Assembly (NCBI GenBank): GCA_029168955.1
Contig: JAPDOI010001926.1
Span: 58,769 to 122,768 of the forward strand
Direction of reading: 5' to 3'
Source: Aplectana chamaeleonis
Lineage: Eukaryota > Nematoda > Chromadorea > Rhabditida > Cosmocercidae
Length of the DNA: 64,000 bases
The translations under genes were made by a program, and so were the position numbers. Shown here in pieces: positions 34,812 to 47,345 of the stretch (positions are counted from its first letter, which is position 1; the number at the start of each line of letters is the position of its first letter). The notes beneath the pieces are model-generated. The model saw only the letters and a list, made by a program, of their open reading frames with translations, did not search any database and had not been told where the DNA came from.

Positions 34812-35826
34812 TGGACTGGCACATTTTCGTCAGCGGTCCGCCGCTCGCATTAAATGAGATGCCAAGGATGAGCCAGCTGTCGGTTTCGTAATTGCCACTT
34901 GCCAGGTAAATGCAAGTTATCACCCAGCAGTGTTCACGATGATTTTCGTTTCCGTGTTTTCCACTCAAAACAATGCGTTGGCTACCAAGGGCTACCGAAA
35001 TTACGAAGGAACGGTGAGAGACGCACTAAATCATCTTATTTCAGAGATATTATTCTCTGGCCTGGACTAGTTGTTCGGTTGGAACATGTTCACGGTGGTT
35101 GTCACCGGTAAAAAATTACGCTACTCGTAAATGGAAGAATATTTTAGGCAAAACAGTATTATTTAGGGTCTGTAGAAAAGAACGGAGCAATACAAAATGG
35201 GGAATTGCAAAAGACGCGTCCACAAACGATTCCGTTGTGACAACAAACAGTTCCACTGAGAGTAAAGAAGCGGGGTTAGAGGAGAGGATTTAGCGCCCTT
35301 CTGGTGCGTTTTTCTCGGTTTCTTTGTCATTTCAGTTCTACTCGGTGGCCAAACAGCCGTTTTAGCGATTATTCTCAAAATCAAAGATTATCGTGAACAC
35401 TGCCTTTGAGAACAGGGAGGGAACAAAGAAAAATCAGAAGTTGGGAAATTTTGAAAATCACCCGGACAGCAAATGCATCGAAATCAGGGATGTGCGGAAA
35501 TAAATAAAAACATTTCAGAAAACAGAAAATCGAGTTTGTCAGGAAACAGAAATCAGAAAACAGAAAATTTTCAGAAAAAAACACTCGTTGCATTTTATTT
35601 TTCCAAGTGAAGGGAGAAGGTAATTCTGAACACCTTCATCATACCGACAGTATAATATCGACGGAGCTGCACAAATGACCTATAGCAAGCAACAATGACC
35701 CATAAATGATGAATACAACATCATTAAAAGCACAGTCCAACCTCAGGGGTAAAAATTGACATTTTAGTCTGCTCACTGTAGATGGCGATCCTGCTAAGCG
35801 CAAGATCTCATTTCGCCCAAATAAGT
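34812..35826 (-). repeat. 1-kb repeat, inverted partner of 16.0-17.0 kb
   Basis: Near-complete reverse complement of 16007-17039, including the foldback family member with ends GCAGTGTTCACGATGATTTTCG-like and ATCGTGAACACTGCCTTTGAG (about 34930-35405) and the AAACAGAAATCAGAAAACAG microrepeat (35510-35575). Confidence 0.75.
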
Positions 35827-36163
35827 GAAAAACTATGGGAAAAGTCGGCCACGCCCAAAATACCTAAAAAGCCTAACCGCGCACATCGCCCCGGAGAGGG
35901 AACCAAGAGCTCTGTTATTATGCATTTCGCCTTTGAGAGTCGCCACACAAACTAATTTCCCCGTTTGCAGAGATTTTCGTTCCTTATTCGTGACGACATG
36001 CTTGATTATGATCTTAGGGTACTGGAGCGAGGCCGACTTTCTCGCTGCAGTTTCTCACTTGCTTGAGCGAAATGAGATCTCGCGCTTGGCAGGGTTGCTA
36101 TACACGGTGGGCGGACATATTATGGAGTTTTAACCATGAGGTTGAACTTTGCCTTTAAAGTCA
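35724..36163. repeat. 440-bp foldback element
   Basis: Left TTAAAAGCACAGTCCAACC and right GGTTGAACTTTGCCTTTAA are imperfect inverted copies. Internal pairs are GATCTCATTTCGCCCAAATAA with GAGCGAAATGAGATC. Partial copies sit at 12293-12626, 16007-16100 and about 21.1 and 22.0 kb. Confidence 0.65.
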
Positions 36164-36169
36164 TTCACC

Positions 36170-37235
36170 CTAAGCTTCTTGACCGGGAAATAGCCCTTCA
36201 GGCTCAACCGCTGTTTCTGGTGGGCCATTTCTCGAATATTTCTCAACAATTGATTGACTGCTACGCGGCTGCGACCTTGCTGTTCGCGAAATAGCCGACT
36301 CAAATACTCGCAGGGGTCGATGGCCGGCTGAGGGGAGTTGAACAGGTAGCGTGCTGCCGCTCGAAACGAAAAAAGGGGCGGGCTAAGCCCGGAAACTCCC
36401 CCATTCATGCCGAAAACTCCGCGTGTCAAGCTCCCACCGACCCTACAATGCCACGTCACAGTTGACCCGTTCACACCGACCGAGAGCTCTGCCTAATCAC
36501 CTCCCACCGACCACCGCCTACCATTCCTGCAGGCGCGCGCGTCAGTGGCAGGTCAAGAGGCAGCATTGGCGATTCAACCTGCCACCGACGCCCGCCAGAG
36601 CGTCGATATCCCGACCAACGTCAACCATCCAAGCACAAACACCTCACATCCAAGAGCAGCGTATACATTGTGGGCTGCCATTTCCGCGCTCTACAGGAGA
36701 GAGTATCAGAGAAAAACAGTGCAGACACTGCAACACATTGCCCCGAAAACTCTGCCACATATGAGGCATTACCACGAAAACTTCGGCAGTTATGAGTCAT
36801 ACCGAAACCTCCGCCGATCAGCCAGATCCGATCAATTTGATTGGGTAAGGGGCGTTTTAACCGGCCACTGACCCCCGCGAATGCCTGAGCCTGTGTTGAC
36901 CGTATATAGAGGGTTGGTTGATTGCGAAACTTATATGTTCTTCAGGAAACCCTGACAACGGCTACACTATTAGATGTGAAGAGTGTGCAGTTTGATCTTC
37001 TGATTCTTAGCTTTAGAACTGGGCAAGCATCGAGAGGAGCAAGAAAAAGTTCCTATGAATGTCCTTCGGGTGAAATTATCTTGAACCTTCTATAGCAAAG
37101 CAATGTATTTCTTTCTAGTCGGACAAAAGACTGGGCTCCCACTTTCCACAGTAGGTCTAACATATGTCCTGTTGGCTCTAACGGGCAGAAACTCGTCCGG
37201 TAACGTCAAACCCTTAAAAATTTGGAATGCACGTG
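36170..37235. other. Stretch without recognised gene
   Basis: A GC-richer part (36400-36680) has overlapping open frames in several phases but no conserved motif. The segment 36890-36985 (TTGATTGCGAAACTT, ACAACGGCTACAC) recurs loosely at 41480-41565, so it is part of another dispersed repeat. Confidence 0.35.
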
Positions 37236-37239
37236 ACAT

Positions 37240-37521
37240 ACTGTGCTTCTCTGGGCCAAATTCCGGTCCGAAATTCAAGTCTCGACACGCTTTGCGGGCG
37301 CACGCGCTCGAGTCAGTCGAGTTTCCAGCGCCAAAGCCGACTCGATGTTGCTCTTTTATACAGTTTTCTCCAATTTTGTATACTTTCCAGTTTCCAAAAC
37401 CCACTTAGAGTCAACAGATCGGCGGTTGCGGCGCTGGAAACTCTTCCGACTCGATAGCGCGCGGCCGCAAAGCGTGTCGATACGCAATTGCGGACCGGAA
37501 TTTGGCTCAGAAAAGCACAGT
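37240..37521. repeat. MITE, CTGTGCTTCTC family, most intact copy
   Basis: Ends CTGTGCTTCTCTGGGCC and CTCAGAAAAGCACAG are flanked by TA on each side. The GCGCTGGAAAC and CGACTCGAT blocks are repeated inverted around an AT-rich centre. Confidence 0.75.
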
Positions 37522-37529
37522 AGCTTTCT

Positions 37530-39370
37530 TATGCAAAAATTTCCAGTGCTCAGAGAAATCTAGTCTGCCGGTATAATGAAAACCAAGGTCTCTGACACTG
37601 GAGACAAAGTCCAGAACATGGCTACCAAGCCTATAAGTGGAGGGAACAGATTACCCACCGATTCTCATGCAAATGGTTTTCCCAGGAGCTAACGGTAATT
37701 TCCAAGTAATAGACCAATCTAAAATACTATCCAAGGCAGCTTGCACATTGTCGTGATCCTCATCACTTTCCAATACCCGATAAATTTATAAGATCGTCGG
37801 CAAATTGTTTGCATTCGACGCCACACAGTTCCAAAATACTGGGAAGCACAAATAACTCCTCGTAAAGGACTAAGTAAGCCGCACTGTTCCACGGGGCTAG
37901 ATTTCATTGATTTTTTTCTTATTTTTTTTCTGTTTTTTGCGAATTTTTCAGAAAACAGAAGCAGAAGGTCGAAAACGGAGAGAAAACAGAAATCAGAAAA
38001 CAGAAATTTCCGCACACTCCGATCCGAGCGGGAACGCGGTCGTTCTAGTAAATGCTCAATTTTCGCTCGGAACGGAGAGGCGGCGTCGCACAGGTTGCTC
38101 TCCGTGCCCGCCCTGAGCGGCGATTTGCCTGGGGTGGGACGATGATCAGTGTATAGCCCACACATTTGCTCTTTAAAAGGGATTAGAGGGAATTTCATGT
38201 CAGGTCGGTACAGGGACCGTAATAGAAGTGTGTATGGAACGCGGTTCTACAAGAACCCCTACTCATCTACTACGATTGGTAACAAGCTGATTTTTCCCAT
38301 TCGCTTATGTGGTCTTCTGTCCTTGCAGTTTATAGAACCCTCAACGAATGATTGATGAAAGAATGATGAAAGCAAGGAATGCTTAGCGACGCTATCTGTA
38401 TGTAGTTTGGTCTGCTTGCCGGAGACATGTACGGTATGATGGTGCAAAAAATGTCGCGACACCAATACTGTTTTGTGAAGTTTGGTTTCAAAAGTAGTTC
38501 ATCATAAGGTCGACACTGTTGGTGAGAAGAAAGTCAAGACGATATGTAGTAGTCAAGTGTAACCGAACGGCTGCGCCAGACTTATTTTTTGGGGTAATGT
38601 GAAGAATGTCTAACAGTGCACGTTTTTTCGATGTCACGTTGCCCTACGAGTGACTTCGTTCCGATGCGTTCATGCACTTTTTATACGACTTTGGCGCCAG
38701 CTCGCCAGACGAACTAGACTTAACAACAGTCATTCGCGGCTCCCTGCCAAGTTTCAACACATTTTAATAATGTGCCTCCTCTGACCGGATTGATCCGCGT
38801 TTTCTCAAATTCTTCGTGGTTTCACAAAGACTCATGTTTCAATGCTCTAAACCGTTTTTTGCCTTCTTCTGAACGTTTTCGAGCACCGCAGTGCTCAAAA
38901 GTGTACGGAAAACAAAGGGGATTTGGAGATGTATTAATAGATCGTGAATCGCCAAGTACACTGCCGCTCGTAAAATTCGATCAGCAGGGGCGCGGGACGC
39001 GTACTAGCATCCTTTTATACTAACTTTCTTCAAACTGAACTTTTTTTTCATATCTGAAAAGTTTTTTAGGTGCCAGATGACGAGTGCTGATCAAACAATT
39101 TAATGCCTGCTAGGGTCAGGATTCAAGCATGAAAGTTCGGAGTGTAATTTGAAGATTGTTATGGGGTCTACAGAGCGGCAGTGACCGGCTTGATGTCGCT
39201 CAGAAAGAGCTTTAGGGCATTGCCAAATCATGTGGCGCACCAAAGCTTCGAAGATTTAATAGGTGAGTATGGTAGGATCACGGCGGGGCGCGACCTTGCG
39301 ATGAGCTGCCGTGTTGATTGGTCGCGGCAGTTTATCGATATGGCTGCCCATCGTGCAGAGCAGCGGGACA
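37530..39370. other. Stretch without recognised gene
   Basis: Contains an AAACAGAA-rich microrepeat at 37905-38010 and short frames with no motif. I see no supported exon. Confidence 0.35.
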
Positions 39371-39377
39371 GCGGCTG

Positions 39378-39512
39378 TCTACACACCGAGAGAAGAGTTG
39401 TCCCGTTTTTGCAGTTTGAAATGTCACGCGCCTCAACGCGAGCGAAGTGGTCTCGAGTGGAATTAAAGCCGCCAAAAGCGGGACAACTCCCCCATCAGTG
39501 TGTAGAGAGTGT
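39378..39512. repeat. MITE, TCTACACAC/GTTGTCCCGC family, copy 2
   Basis: Ends TCTACACACCGAGAGAAGAG and CCATCAGTGTGTAGAGA enclose GTTGTCCCG and CGGGACAAC. It shares the CTCGAGTGGAATTA interior with the copy at 28145-28282. Confidence 0.7.
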
Positions 39513-39861
39513 CCCCAGAGAAGCGATGCCACTTTGCTCAGCCTCTTGAAGCGATAACGCCTCCAGAATCGCTCTTGTACCACCTTCACTGAATCGACAT
39601 CGAATTTCGCTTCCACTGGTTTCACTGTTTTTTCTATGTTATAAGCGCTTTAGGAATGACAGTCGACAAGTCATGAAAAGTAAATAATATGTGAAAAAAT
39701 CAGAGAATAGCTCTGTAGCGAAAAAAAAAGATGATTCGTATCATTCATTGTTATGACACCAGAAAAATACAACTAGTTTGTTACGATCGCATAAAATCAT
39801 CGTTGTGTATATTGGTCCCACTGTTTTCAAAATACCAAGCTCATGAAGCATTGAAACTGTA

Positions 39862-40287
39862 TTAAGGACAGCATACACGCTCGTAAACGTGCTTGAGAGA
39901 GCTACGGAAATAGAATGGTATGACTCAGAACACAACACCTACGCATTTTGAAGGGTCAAAAACGACTCACACTGACGTTACGAGAGTAAAAGTTGGCCCC
40001 GCCCCTGTATTTCTCCTCATCCAAAACAGGGGTGCTGGGCCTCTCCCACCGTCGTCGATGTGTGTGGTTTACCTATTGTACCTATTCTACCACCCAGTTG
40101 TAATGACCCAATACCTCTGTTTTGGGGGAGGACGCAAATACAGGGGCGGAGTCAACTTCTCATTCGTGTAGCGTCATTGTGGATCGTTTTTGATGCTTCA
40201 AAATGCGTGGGCGTTGTGTTCTGAGCCATACTATTTTATTTTCCTAGTTATCTCAATCACGTTTACGAGCGTGTATGCTGCCTTTAA
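39862..40287. repeat. 425-bp foldback element
   Basis: Arms of about 200 bp mirror each other, from TTAAGGACAGCATACACGCT to AGCGTGTATGCTGCCTTTAA. Inner pairs are ACACAACACCTACGCATTTTG-type and CCCCGCCCCTGTATTT with its inverse. Its ends match the foldback at 23787-24440. Confidence 0.75.
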
Positions 40288-40711
40288 ATCAGAAAAGCTG
40301 TTCATTTTCGAACATTTGCCAGTGATTTTTTACCTTTCCCAGAATTTTCTTCAGGTGATCGAAGGCATACAAAAGGAAGAAAACAAGATCGATTCGATCG
40401 GCGGCGGCATTTGTCGCTGGCGGAGGAAATGGTCTGAATCATTTCATGCCGCCACACAATGGCAGCGTCGTTTCGAAAATCGCTGATGCTGTGGCTTCCA
40501 AAGCTCTCTGCGAGGTCACCACGCCGCCGTTGCAGCGTGACTTCTTGTCGCCCTCTTCCATTACATACTTGGCGTACCCTGTTCTCAAACAATGCCTCGC
40601 TGCAGCGAGACTCGCCACGGTGCAACTCTGCGGAGCCCTCTATACAGCACACATAGCGCTGTGTAGCCGCATAATATTTTTGTATACTGCAGACAAACTG
40701 ATAATCTTAAC

Positions 40712-40861
40712 TTATCGTCCATCACTGGATGAGGGATCGCCGCGACGCTGCTTGGCGGGAAAAATTGCGCGCGGAAAAACGAAGGGAGAGTGGCTATTGA
40801 TCGCGCAATTTTTCCCGCCAAGCAGCGTCGCGGCGATCCCTCATCCAGTGATGGACGATAA
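40712..40861. repeat. 150-bp hairpin MITE with 60-bp perfect arms
   Basis: The first 60 bases, starting TTATCGTCCATCACTGG, are repeated exactly inverted at the right end. The arms contain GCCGCGACGCTGCTTGGCGG. Arms without a mismatch suggest recent insertion or strong gene conversion. AACTT occurs at both edges as a possible short target duplication. Confidence 0.85.
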
Positions 40862-41099
40862 ACTTTTTTGTTCGAATCTTAAACTACGAACATTGAACCG
40901 TTGGATGGCCCTCCTCCCTTCAATCTTAAAAAAAAAAACTTTTCAAATCTAACACACAATTCAAACGAAACCATTGAATAAAGACACAAAAGATGCAAAA
41001 ACGCTCCGCACGCCCTGTGACAAAAACCTAGCAGCGGTATTGTGCATTGGACAATATTGCATCTCACGTTGAACCTTAATCAGACTTTTTCAAATTTTC

Positions 41100-41935
41100 C
41101 GCAATAACGTTGGCAGGATATCGTCAGAAAGCGCGCAGACGCGTCTTTTTCATCCTTTCTGAATAACTCGCTTCCAACTTACCTTAGAGCGAAGCTAGGG
41201 TGATATTCCTGGCGTTGAGTGCTACCTAATGTTATAGCCTTCCAGTGTTTGTTGAGAGAGATATCCTCAGTTTCCGAGTGAATTTTATTTCTTCACATCA
41301 CCTGCGCTTGAGCTCGTTCGCTGCGTCTCCTTCTCCCCACACGTTCTCGCTATCTCTACCGTTGCTCCGCACAAAAACGGGAGGGAACAGAGTAAATTCG
41401 GCTCGGTAATAGAGGATATGTAATCACGATACCGTGCCGGGCGAGGCGCGACCGTCACTGTCTGCGTTTCCCTGTGTGTATCTTACATATGTAGAGAGCT
41501 GATTGATTGCGAAACTTCTATAATTCTGACTGAAACCTCGACAATGGCTATACCACTGGATAGCCTTCAACGCCAGGATCATTGATATCACTCAAATTTC
41601 ACACGAAGTTGCGTTAGAAGCCAGTTATTTATAAAAGGATGAAAAACGAGAAAGCGCGTTCTTGCTCGCATTTTGACCAAATCCTGTTAGCGATAGTGTA
41701 TCATGTATGGCTTGCATATGAAGGCGGCGGATATCATATTCGGTCAGTAATATTAGCGGAACGAGTTCGAGTTCTTCGCACTCAATCTGAAAACGAAGCA
41801 TTGGTATGCGAGCTAGTGTCTATTGTGGGCGTGGCAATTGGTTCAGGCCTGGGCAAAAGCTCTAGCACCTGCGAGTATTGTGGCAGCTGGGCGAAGAACG
41901 TCAAACTGACCCATGGAGCATTTGTGGTATTCTTG
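41100..41935. other. Stretch without recognised gene
   Basis: A 103-codon open frame (41639-41950, +) has no recognisable motif and runs into the next MITE, so I do not call it a gene. The segment 41310-41420 resembles repeats at 6.2 and 6.7 kb. Confidence 0.35.
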
Positions 41936-41937
41936 TC

Positions 41938-42073
41938 AGATTTAGTCTAGTGAATGGACTAGGCGGCTCACTGAGGCTAGTCTTGCGGCGTTGGCAGCAT
42001 CACAGGCCAACGGTGTATCGATCGCGCGTGGCGATCTAACGGTGTGGCTCCGTCCGTTCACTAGACTAAATTG
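41938..42073. repeat. 135-bp TIR element
   Basis: Ends ATTTAGTCTAGTGAATGGAC and GTCCGTTCACTAGACTAAAT are inverted copies with one mismatch over 20 bases. The interior is GC-rich and non-coding. Confidence 0.7.
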
Positions 42074-42650
42074 AACACGGGGACTCTACATCTGCCGGAA
42101 GTCACTTCTAAATCGAGGTTTTATTCAGTATACGGCTGACGACAGGCAATAGCTCATTCCTAAAAAAATCGACCTTTTGATGTTTATCACCGAATGATTT
42201 AGGAGCAAAAACGCAATTCGGCAGGGTCGCTTGATACAAAGGCTGTCAGCCGCCACACTCGGTTTGGCTCACACTCCCTCGCCTTTCAGCCATTACTCTC
42301 AGGATAACGCTGTATATCGCGAAATTGTTGTAGCAACTGTCTATCAACTTGAGAGAGCTAGCGGATTGAGTGCCAAGGATCATCCAGTAGCTAATAGACA
42401 AATGTAGGCACTGATCGGTAGCTACTGATAATCGCAGGCGCTGGCAAGATGCTAAGCAAGTGCTCAGTAGCTACTGTTTAACGCCTCCATTGAGTGCGAA
42501 AAACCCTTTACCCTTTCGACCTGCACTAAGGATTCAGATTTGCACGGGTTTCAACACCAACACCGAGTCATTCGAGTAATCAAGATAGAAAGGTTAAACG
42601 GAGAATTGATTTCTGAATCGATCCGATGAGAATTTTTGACGTTTGTCTTT

Positions 42651-43207
42651 AAAGGCAGTGGTCGCAATAAAATATGATTGTCTTCTTTTCCTCTCTAAAC
42701 CCTTTTGTGGGTTTAGAGTAGTAGGACCTATGAGAAAAAATCGCAAGAAACCGCTGCTTCGGGCCAAATTTCAAGCCTGAACTTCCCTGTCTTTTGATGG
42801 TCGACGAGCCCACTCCACATCATCGGCATCGATGATCTCTAATTTCAAGAACATCAGCTGGCTTGAAATTGAATTTTAATCAATGAATCTTCGGATTTAT
42901 GTACACATCTAGTCAAAAACATTGACTGAAGTGCTTTCTTTCATTGCTCAACTGTTTTTATTAGGTAGATTTGCATTTATTTCTTCCTCTGAATGTCGAT
43001 GATTTTTGACTGCTCGGCATGAGACTGCGATCTTTTTCGACGGCGCTGTGCACGTGTGCACGAACTGGCATCTTTGGGCCCTAGAAACCCTAATTTCGGC
43101 CCGTTTTTCACCGCGCAATCTTCATAGTTTTTCAGCTATTTTCAATCTAAGTAGATTTTTTTTGGTTTTTTCGATAACGTTTTCCATCGTGATTACTGCC
43201 TCTAAGG
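42651..43207. repeat. Degenerate foldback, TTAAAGGCAGTG family
   Basis: Left TTTAAAGGCAGTGGTCGCAA and right TCGTGATTACTGCCTCTAA are imperfect inverted ends. An internal CTCTAAACCC/GGGTTTAGAG hairpin lies near 42705. Confidence 0.5.
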
Positions 43208-43209
43208 GC

Positions 43210-44840
43210 ACAGTCCAACCTCAGAATCGTGTGCGATTACGCAAAATCGATGCTGTCAGTAACAGCATTAGTAGTTCTTTTTTAGTCTCTTTGGCATGAA
43301 AGGGTGATGAAGCCTCTAACGGCGGTCACCCTCCATATTAAGGTTAACTTTTCTTAAGACTACCTCGGGCAGTGGTCACACTTTTCCAGACGCATAACAG
43401 CGCATACCAGGCGTCCACCAGCCCAGGACAATGAGGATAATAATGGAGATTCCAAGTAGCACCACAACAAAGAATGAGAATCCCCACGGAAGTTCATATT
43501 CAAGATATTAAGTCCTGGGACTGCTACGGGGCAAGCACTCAGTTCTAGTCCTTGAGTTCGAGATGTGGGTTATCGGTAATCGCTCACCTCTAGAATGGGA
43601 AGGTTGCACTATTTTTAACGATTAGAAGCAGCGGACCCTAATTTGTGAGGTGAATAGGCGTTCATAAGCCACACACCTTATATCGAGCCACAACACAGAT
43701 GATGTTCTCCTCGACAGTCGAAGACGCTGTAGAACATAGGCGGATGTTCAGCTACCGTCATTGGAGCTTTACCAGGGAGCGCAGTTGGAACAAAGCAGTC
43801 GTGAACCCCTGGCCAGAATGTCGAGACAGTCATTTTATATAGCCGCCACTAGACAAAGGGCGGAGCAAAGTGGGAAGACCCATTCTCAGAATTGCCAGCG
43901 CAGTAAAGAGGCGGGGATACTACAGTCCAGTGCTAATGACATCAATTGTCCGCGGCGACCTAGACAGCAAACAGTTGCTGTCAGGAGGCAGCGAACACTG
44001 CTACCCGAGAGCCATGGGAACACCCCGTTCCCAATTAATTACTCAATTTCTAGCTATAGCAATACCATAACCGCAGAAGACGGTCATAAAGATTGAGCCT
44101 CCTAGAGAATATTGAATGAGGCAAACCCTTTCACCTGTCAACGAGGGTACGAGAACGAACGCTGAAAATTTGCAATTTTTACTGTACAAAGCTCCTCGCC
44201 GAGATAGTAAAGTATGGGAAAAGAATTCCTGTGTGCTACCGATTATGCTTACAATCAGCCCGTTGAGGACCAATGCTTGCAAGCCGCGGCCAACTTAGAC
44301 CGCAAGAATGAGAACTCACGACTGGACAAGGTGAAAACCCGTGTAAGCCTGTAGATATATTTTTCATGAGATGTAGCGGTCGCCCTATTAAACGCAAAGA
44401 TTGGAACGCAGGGTAAAGCGAGCCGTTGCTTAGGACCTCAGCATGGCTAGGATCCCCTCCCCTTTGCGACTAATTCCGGGAACGTTTATGAGTCCCTCGC
44501 CCCATTTTCATTTTGAGTCAAAATTTTTACGACCTCTCACCATCCGTTGAGAAGTCACAAAACCGCGCTCGACCCTGTTGACGCGGACTACTACCGGTTG
44601 AAAACCTAACTGAATGGAGGCGATAAGTGTGGACAACGGTAATTCTCATCCACAAGTCCCGATGACTCTATTTCAGAGGATTTTTTGGCGGCAAAACAAG
44701 ATTTTCTCTACTCGTTTCAGCAAGATTGGATTCTCGTTGTCTTCTAACTGCGTTTTCAATTGCGAGCACTGCCCATAAAGCCACCACAGGAATTTGGAAA
44801 ACTGGAAAACAAATATAGAGCGCTGAGGTCATCTCCCTCA
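43210..44840. other. Stretch with weak coding signal on both strands
   Basis: Around 43860-44080 (+) two overlapping frames are open. On the minus strand 44158-44043 follows a TTTTCAG acceptor with a hydrophobic run ending in a stop, as a final membrane-protein exon might. A possible upstream minus exon ends at a GTAAGC donor near 44256. I cannot decide between these. A perfect 26-bp hairpin GGTCTGCAGC...GCTGCAGACC lies at 44851-44876. Confidence 0.25.
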
Positions 44841-45369
44841 AGGTTTACGGGGTCTGCAGCTTCCTCGCTGCAGACCTTAGTGATGATTTCACCCTTGTTG
44901 GAGGTGAGTAGCAGTAGCAAACCAAAACAACAGGGAGAAGCGATTGCACGGCTTCAGGAGAGTCTGTCATGACAGTAAAGATAGTGCGTAAACGTATCTT
45001 GGTGCAAAAAAAAACGAAGGATTCGCGATAAGCTAGCATCCACCCCACCGGCGGCGAGCGCTCGTCCTCGTAGTGTGGCTGACGGATGTCCAGCCTTTTC
45101 ACGGCTATTCAAAGAAAAACGCGCAAAAAACCTAATACCCAATAAGGCTATAGAGAGAAAACCAAGTAACCAATTAGGGAATTATTCACCAAATCGAGGA
45201 ACAGTATGATTTTCTATACGCTGTTCCGAGTTCCAGTAAGGGAAATAAACCTAAATTACCCAATTGAGGAGTTGCTAGGGCCAGTGAAATGTGGAGGGGG
45301 AAGTTGACGGTTGGGAAAAAAACAAGGTTCCTCCACTCAGGAGCGCAACCAAGACAAAAGTGAATGGCC

Positions 45370-45860
45370 TAAAGGCAGTGCTCACGATAAAAATGTGCTT
45401 TAGTTTTCACTAGGAATGGGTAGTGGAGGGGCACACTGTAACGCTGACGTCGAAAGAACGCATGAAAACGAGCCACGAAAAGCTCCAAACGAGCCCGAAG
45501 TTGCCAATTCGAGCGCAGCGCAAACCCCAAAAGCGCAACACACGCCCACCGATGTGAACAAATGAATGCTCGAGATTGTGAGATGAGCGATAATTTCCTA
45601 TCATTAGCCCCGTTCTTCCCTTCATTCTCAACTTCTCTCTTTACTCAGGTCAGCTCGCATACATCGGCTGCAAAAGACGGAAGTTACAAGCCTCGGACAA
45701 CTCGTCCACCATGTTTCCTTAGCTCAATTTTTGAGAGGCCATAACTCCGTTCCCAGAAGGTCTTGTACTATTTCAGAGACATCATTGGAATCAGCATGGG
45801 GCCGTTTTAAAGATAGGTGGAAAAACGGAAAAACGATTTTCATCGTGAACACTGCCTTGA
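45370..45860. repeat. Foldback-type repeat, family c, copy 3
   Basis: Left TAAAGGCAGTGCTCACGATA and right TCATCGTGAACACTGCCTT. The body shares GTTCTTCCCTTCA and TCGGACAACTCGTCC with the copy at 7208-7680. Confidence 0.65.
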
Positions 45861-45869
45861 TAGAATTTG

Positions 45870-47200
45870 CCAGTCACCTCGACTCCTTGCCCGTTACCTG
45901 AAGGGCGCATTAATAGAATTAATATGCCTCAAGACTTTTTCTCTGCTTAATCTTATGGTTATGAATAAAACGGTGAAAGAGTTAGTGAAATATTATTTTA
46001 ACGAAGCAGAACTCCAATCCTTGTACTGTTGCCTTCGAATCTGATTTGTGAATGGAAGCTTGCACTTCTGCTACTACAGTTTCAATGATGGTTCGCTGAT
46101 ACTCTGAGTGAGTATAAATAAAACCAATCCATAGAATACAATCATGGGAATGTTTGCAACGAATGTTCATTTTACTGGTGTTCAGTCGACTAAAATGTCG
46201 GTAAATATGAAGTTATGTATTCTTCACGTGGAATAATGTGGTGGCCGTATTTTGATTCCCTTTTCATTGAGACAAACCGACACCATATATTGTCGTTCTC
46301 TGGGCCTAATTCCGGTCCTCATTTGCGGACTACGGCTATTGCATTATGCGACACGTGCTAATCGTGCTGGGACCACTTGGCCCCGCCACGATTCACCCAC
46401 CTCATAGCACGGTTAACACGTGTCGCATGATGCAACAGCCGTGGACCGATAGTATGTGTCATGCAATACATTCATATCCAAATACCAGAAAGTACCTTTA
46501 TCTCATGGATTACGATAGCTGGGTACCTCACCTATGCCAGTTCGGGTGCTGCGACCCCATGCTCATCCTGATCCGTGCGTTCTGCGCTCTAGAGCCGTTT
46601 TCGTGTACTCTACATTTCGCAACTATCGACGGACAGTAGTGACGCAATAGGAGAGGGTGTATCATACCAACGATACTATCGCGGTATCCTCCTCGCTTCT
46701 TCGACTTTCTGCTCACTTTGAATCTTCTTATTTTCTTTTCATCCTCCTTTTGAGTTGTTAATGGTATTGTCAGTGTCTCTATGGTTGCAAGCCGCGCTCA
46801 GCAATCGGGGCGAAATCATGGAATCAGTAGCAATAGCCAATCAGTATCGTTTTCCCGAGTGCAATTTCACCGTCAAGCTGCGCCGCGGCTCGCACTCAAC
46901 AATTGATTGACGATAGTGTTCGAATCTTTTCCGCTTCAATATTTTTTATATATTGTGAAAGCGCACAGCCAGTAGATTTAAGTGGGGGTCAGCTCTCGCC
47001 TATTTCCCCGGCCGACAAGGTGAAATTTTGTTGTTCGGCTCTTTAGTTAACTAAATGTTATGCATTAGGTTTTAACGAAAGTCTCCCACCATTTGACTTT
47101 GTCAGCTTTTCTTACTACTGACTTCCGCCTTTTAGTCAAGTGCGATGTACATATCATGATATACACATATCTAATTACCCTATCAATTTAGGCAGTTCTC
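45870..47200. other. Stretch with a hairpin at 46320-46455
   Basis: ATTGCATTATGCGACACGTG at about 46336 is mirrored by CACGTGTCGCATGATGCAAC at about 46420, giving a 130-bp foldback fused to a fragment of the CTGTGCTTCTC MITE (46284-46330). The rest shows no supported gene. Confidence 0.45.
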
Positions 47201-47208
47201 AATTCAGG

Positions 47209-47345
47209 CCCGGCCGGGGATGGGGGCCCCCGACACGGGACAGGAGCACACGCCGGGGGCTCCCGCTATGCACACTGTTTTGGGAGCCCCCGGCAGGTGG
47301 CCCCAACTCTCCGGCGCGGGCTCCCAACGTCCCTCTACTCCGGAC
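47209..47345. other. GC-rich island 1
   Basis: About 135 bp of strongly GC-rich sequence in an AT-rich setting, with repeated GGGGGC/GCCCCC and GGGCTCCC blocks that can pair. A similar island lies at 48060-48190. No exon is established. Confidence 0.5.

Noticed and set aside
36423..36871. Overlapping frames of about 110 codons in a GC-richer stretch
   Set aside because: Several frames are open at once with no motif or splice sites.
41639..41950. 103-codon plus-strand frame
   Set aside because: No recognised motif, no splice context, and it runs into a TIR element.
43761..44096. 111-codon plus-strand frame from a non-ATG start
   Set aside because: It overlaps another open frame and a minus-strand hydrophobic frame; coding strand cannot be decided.
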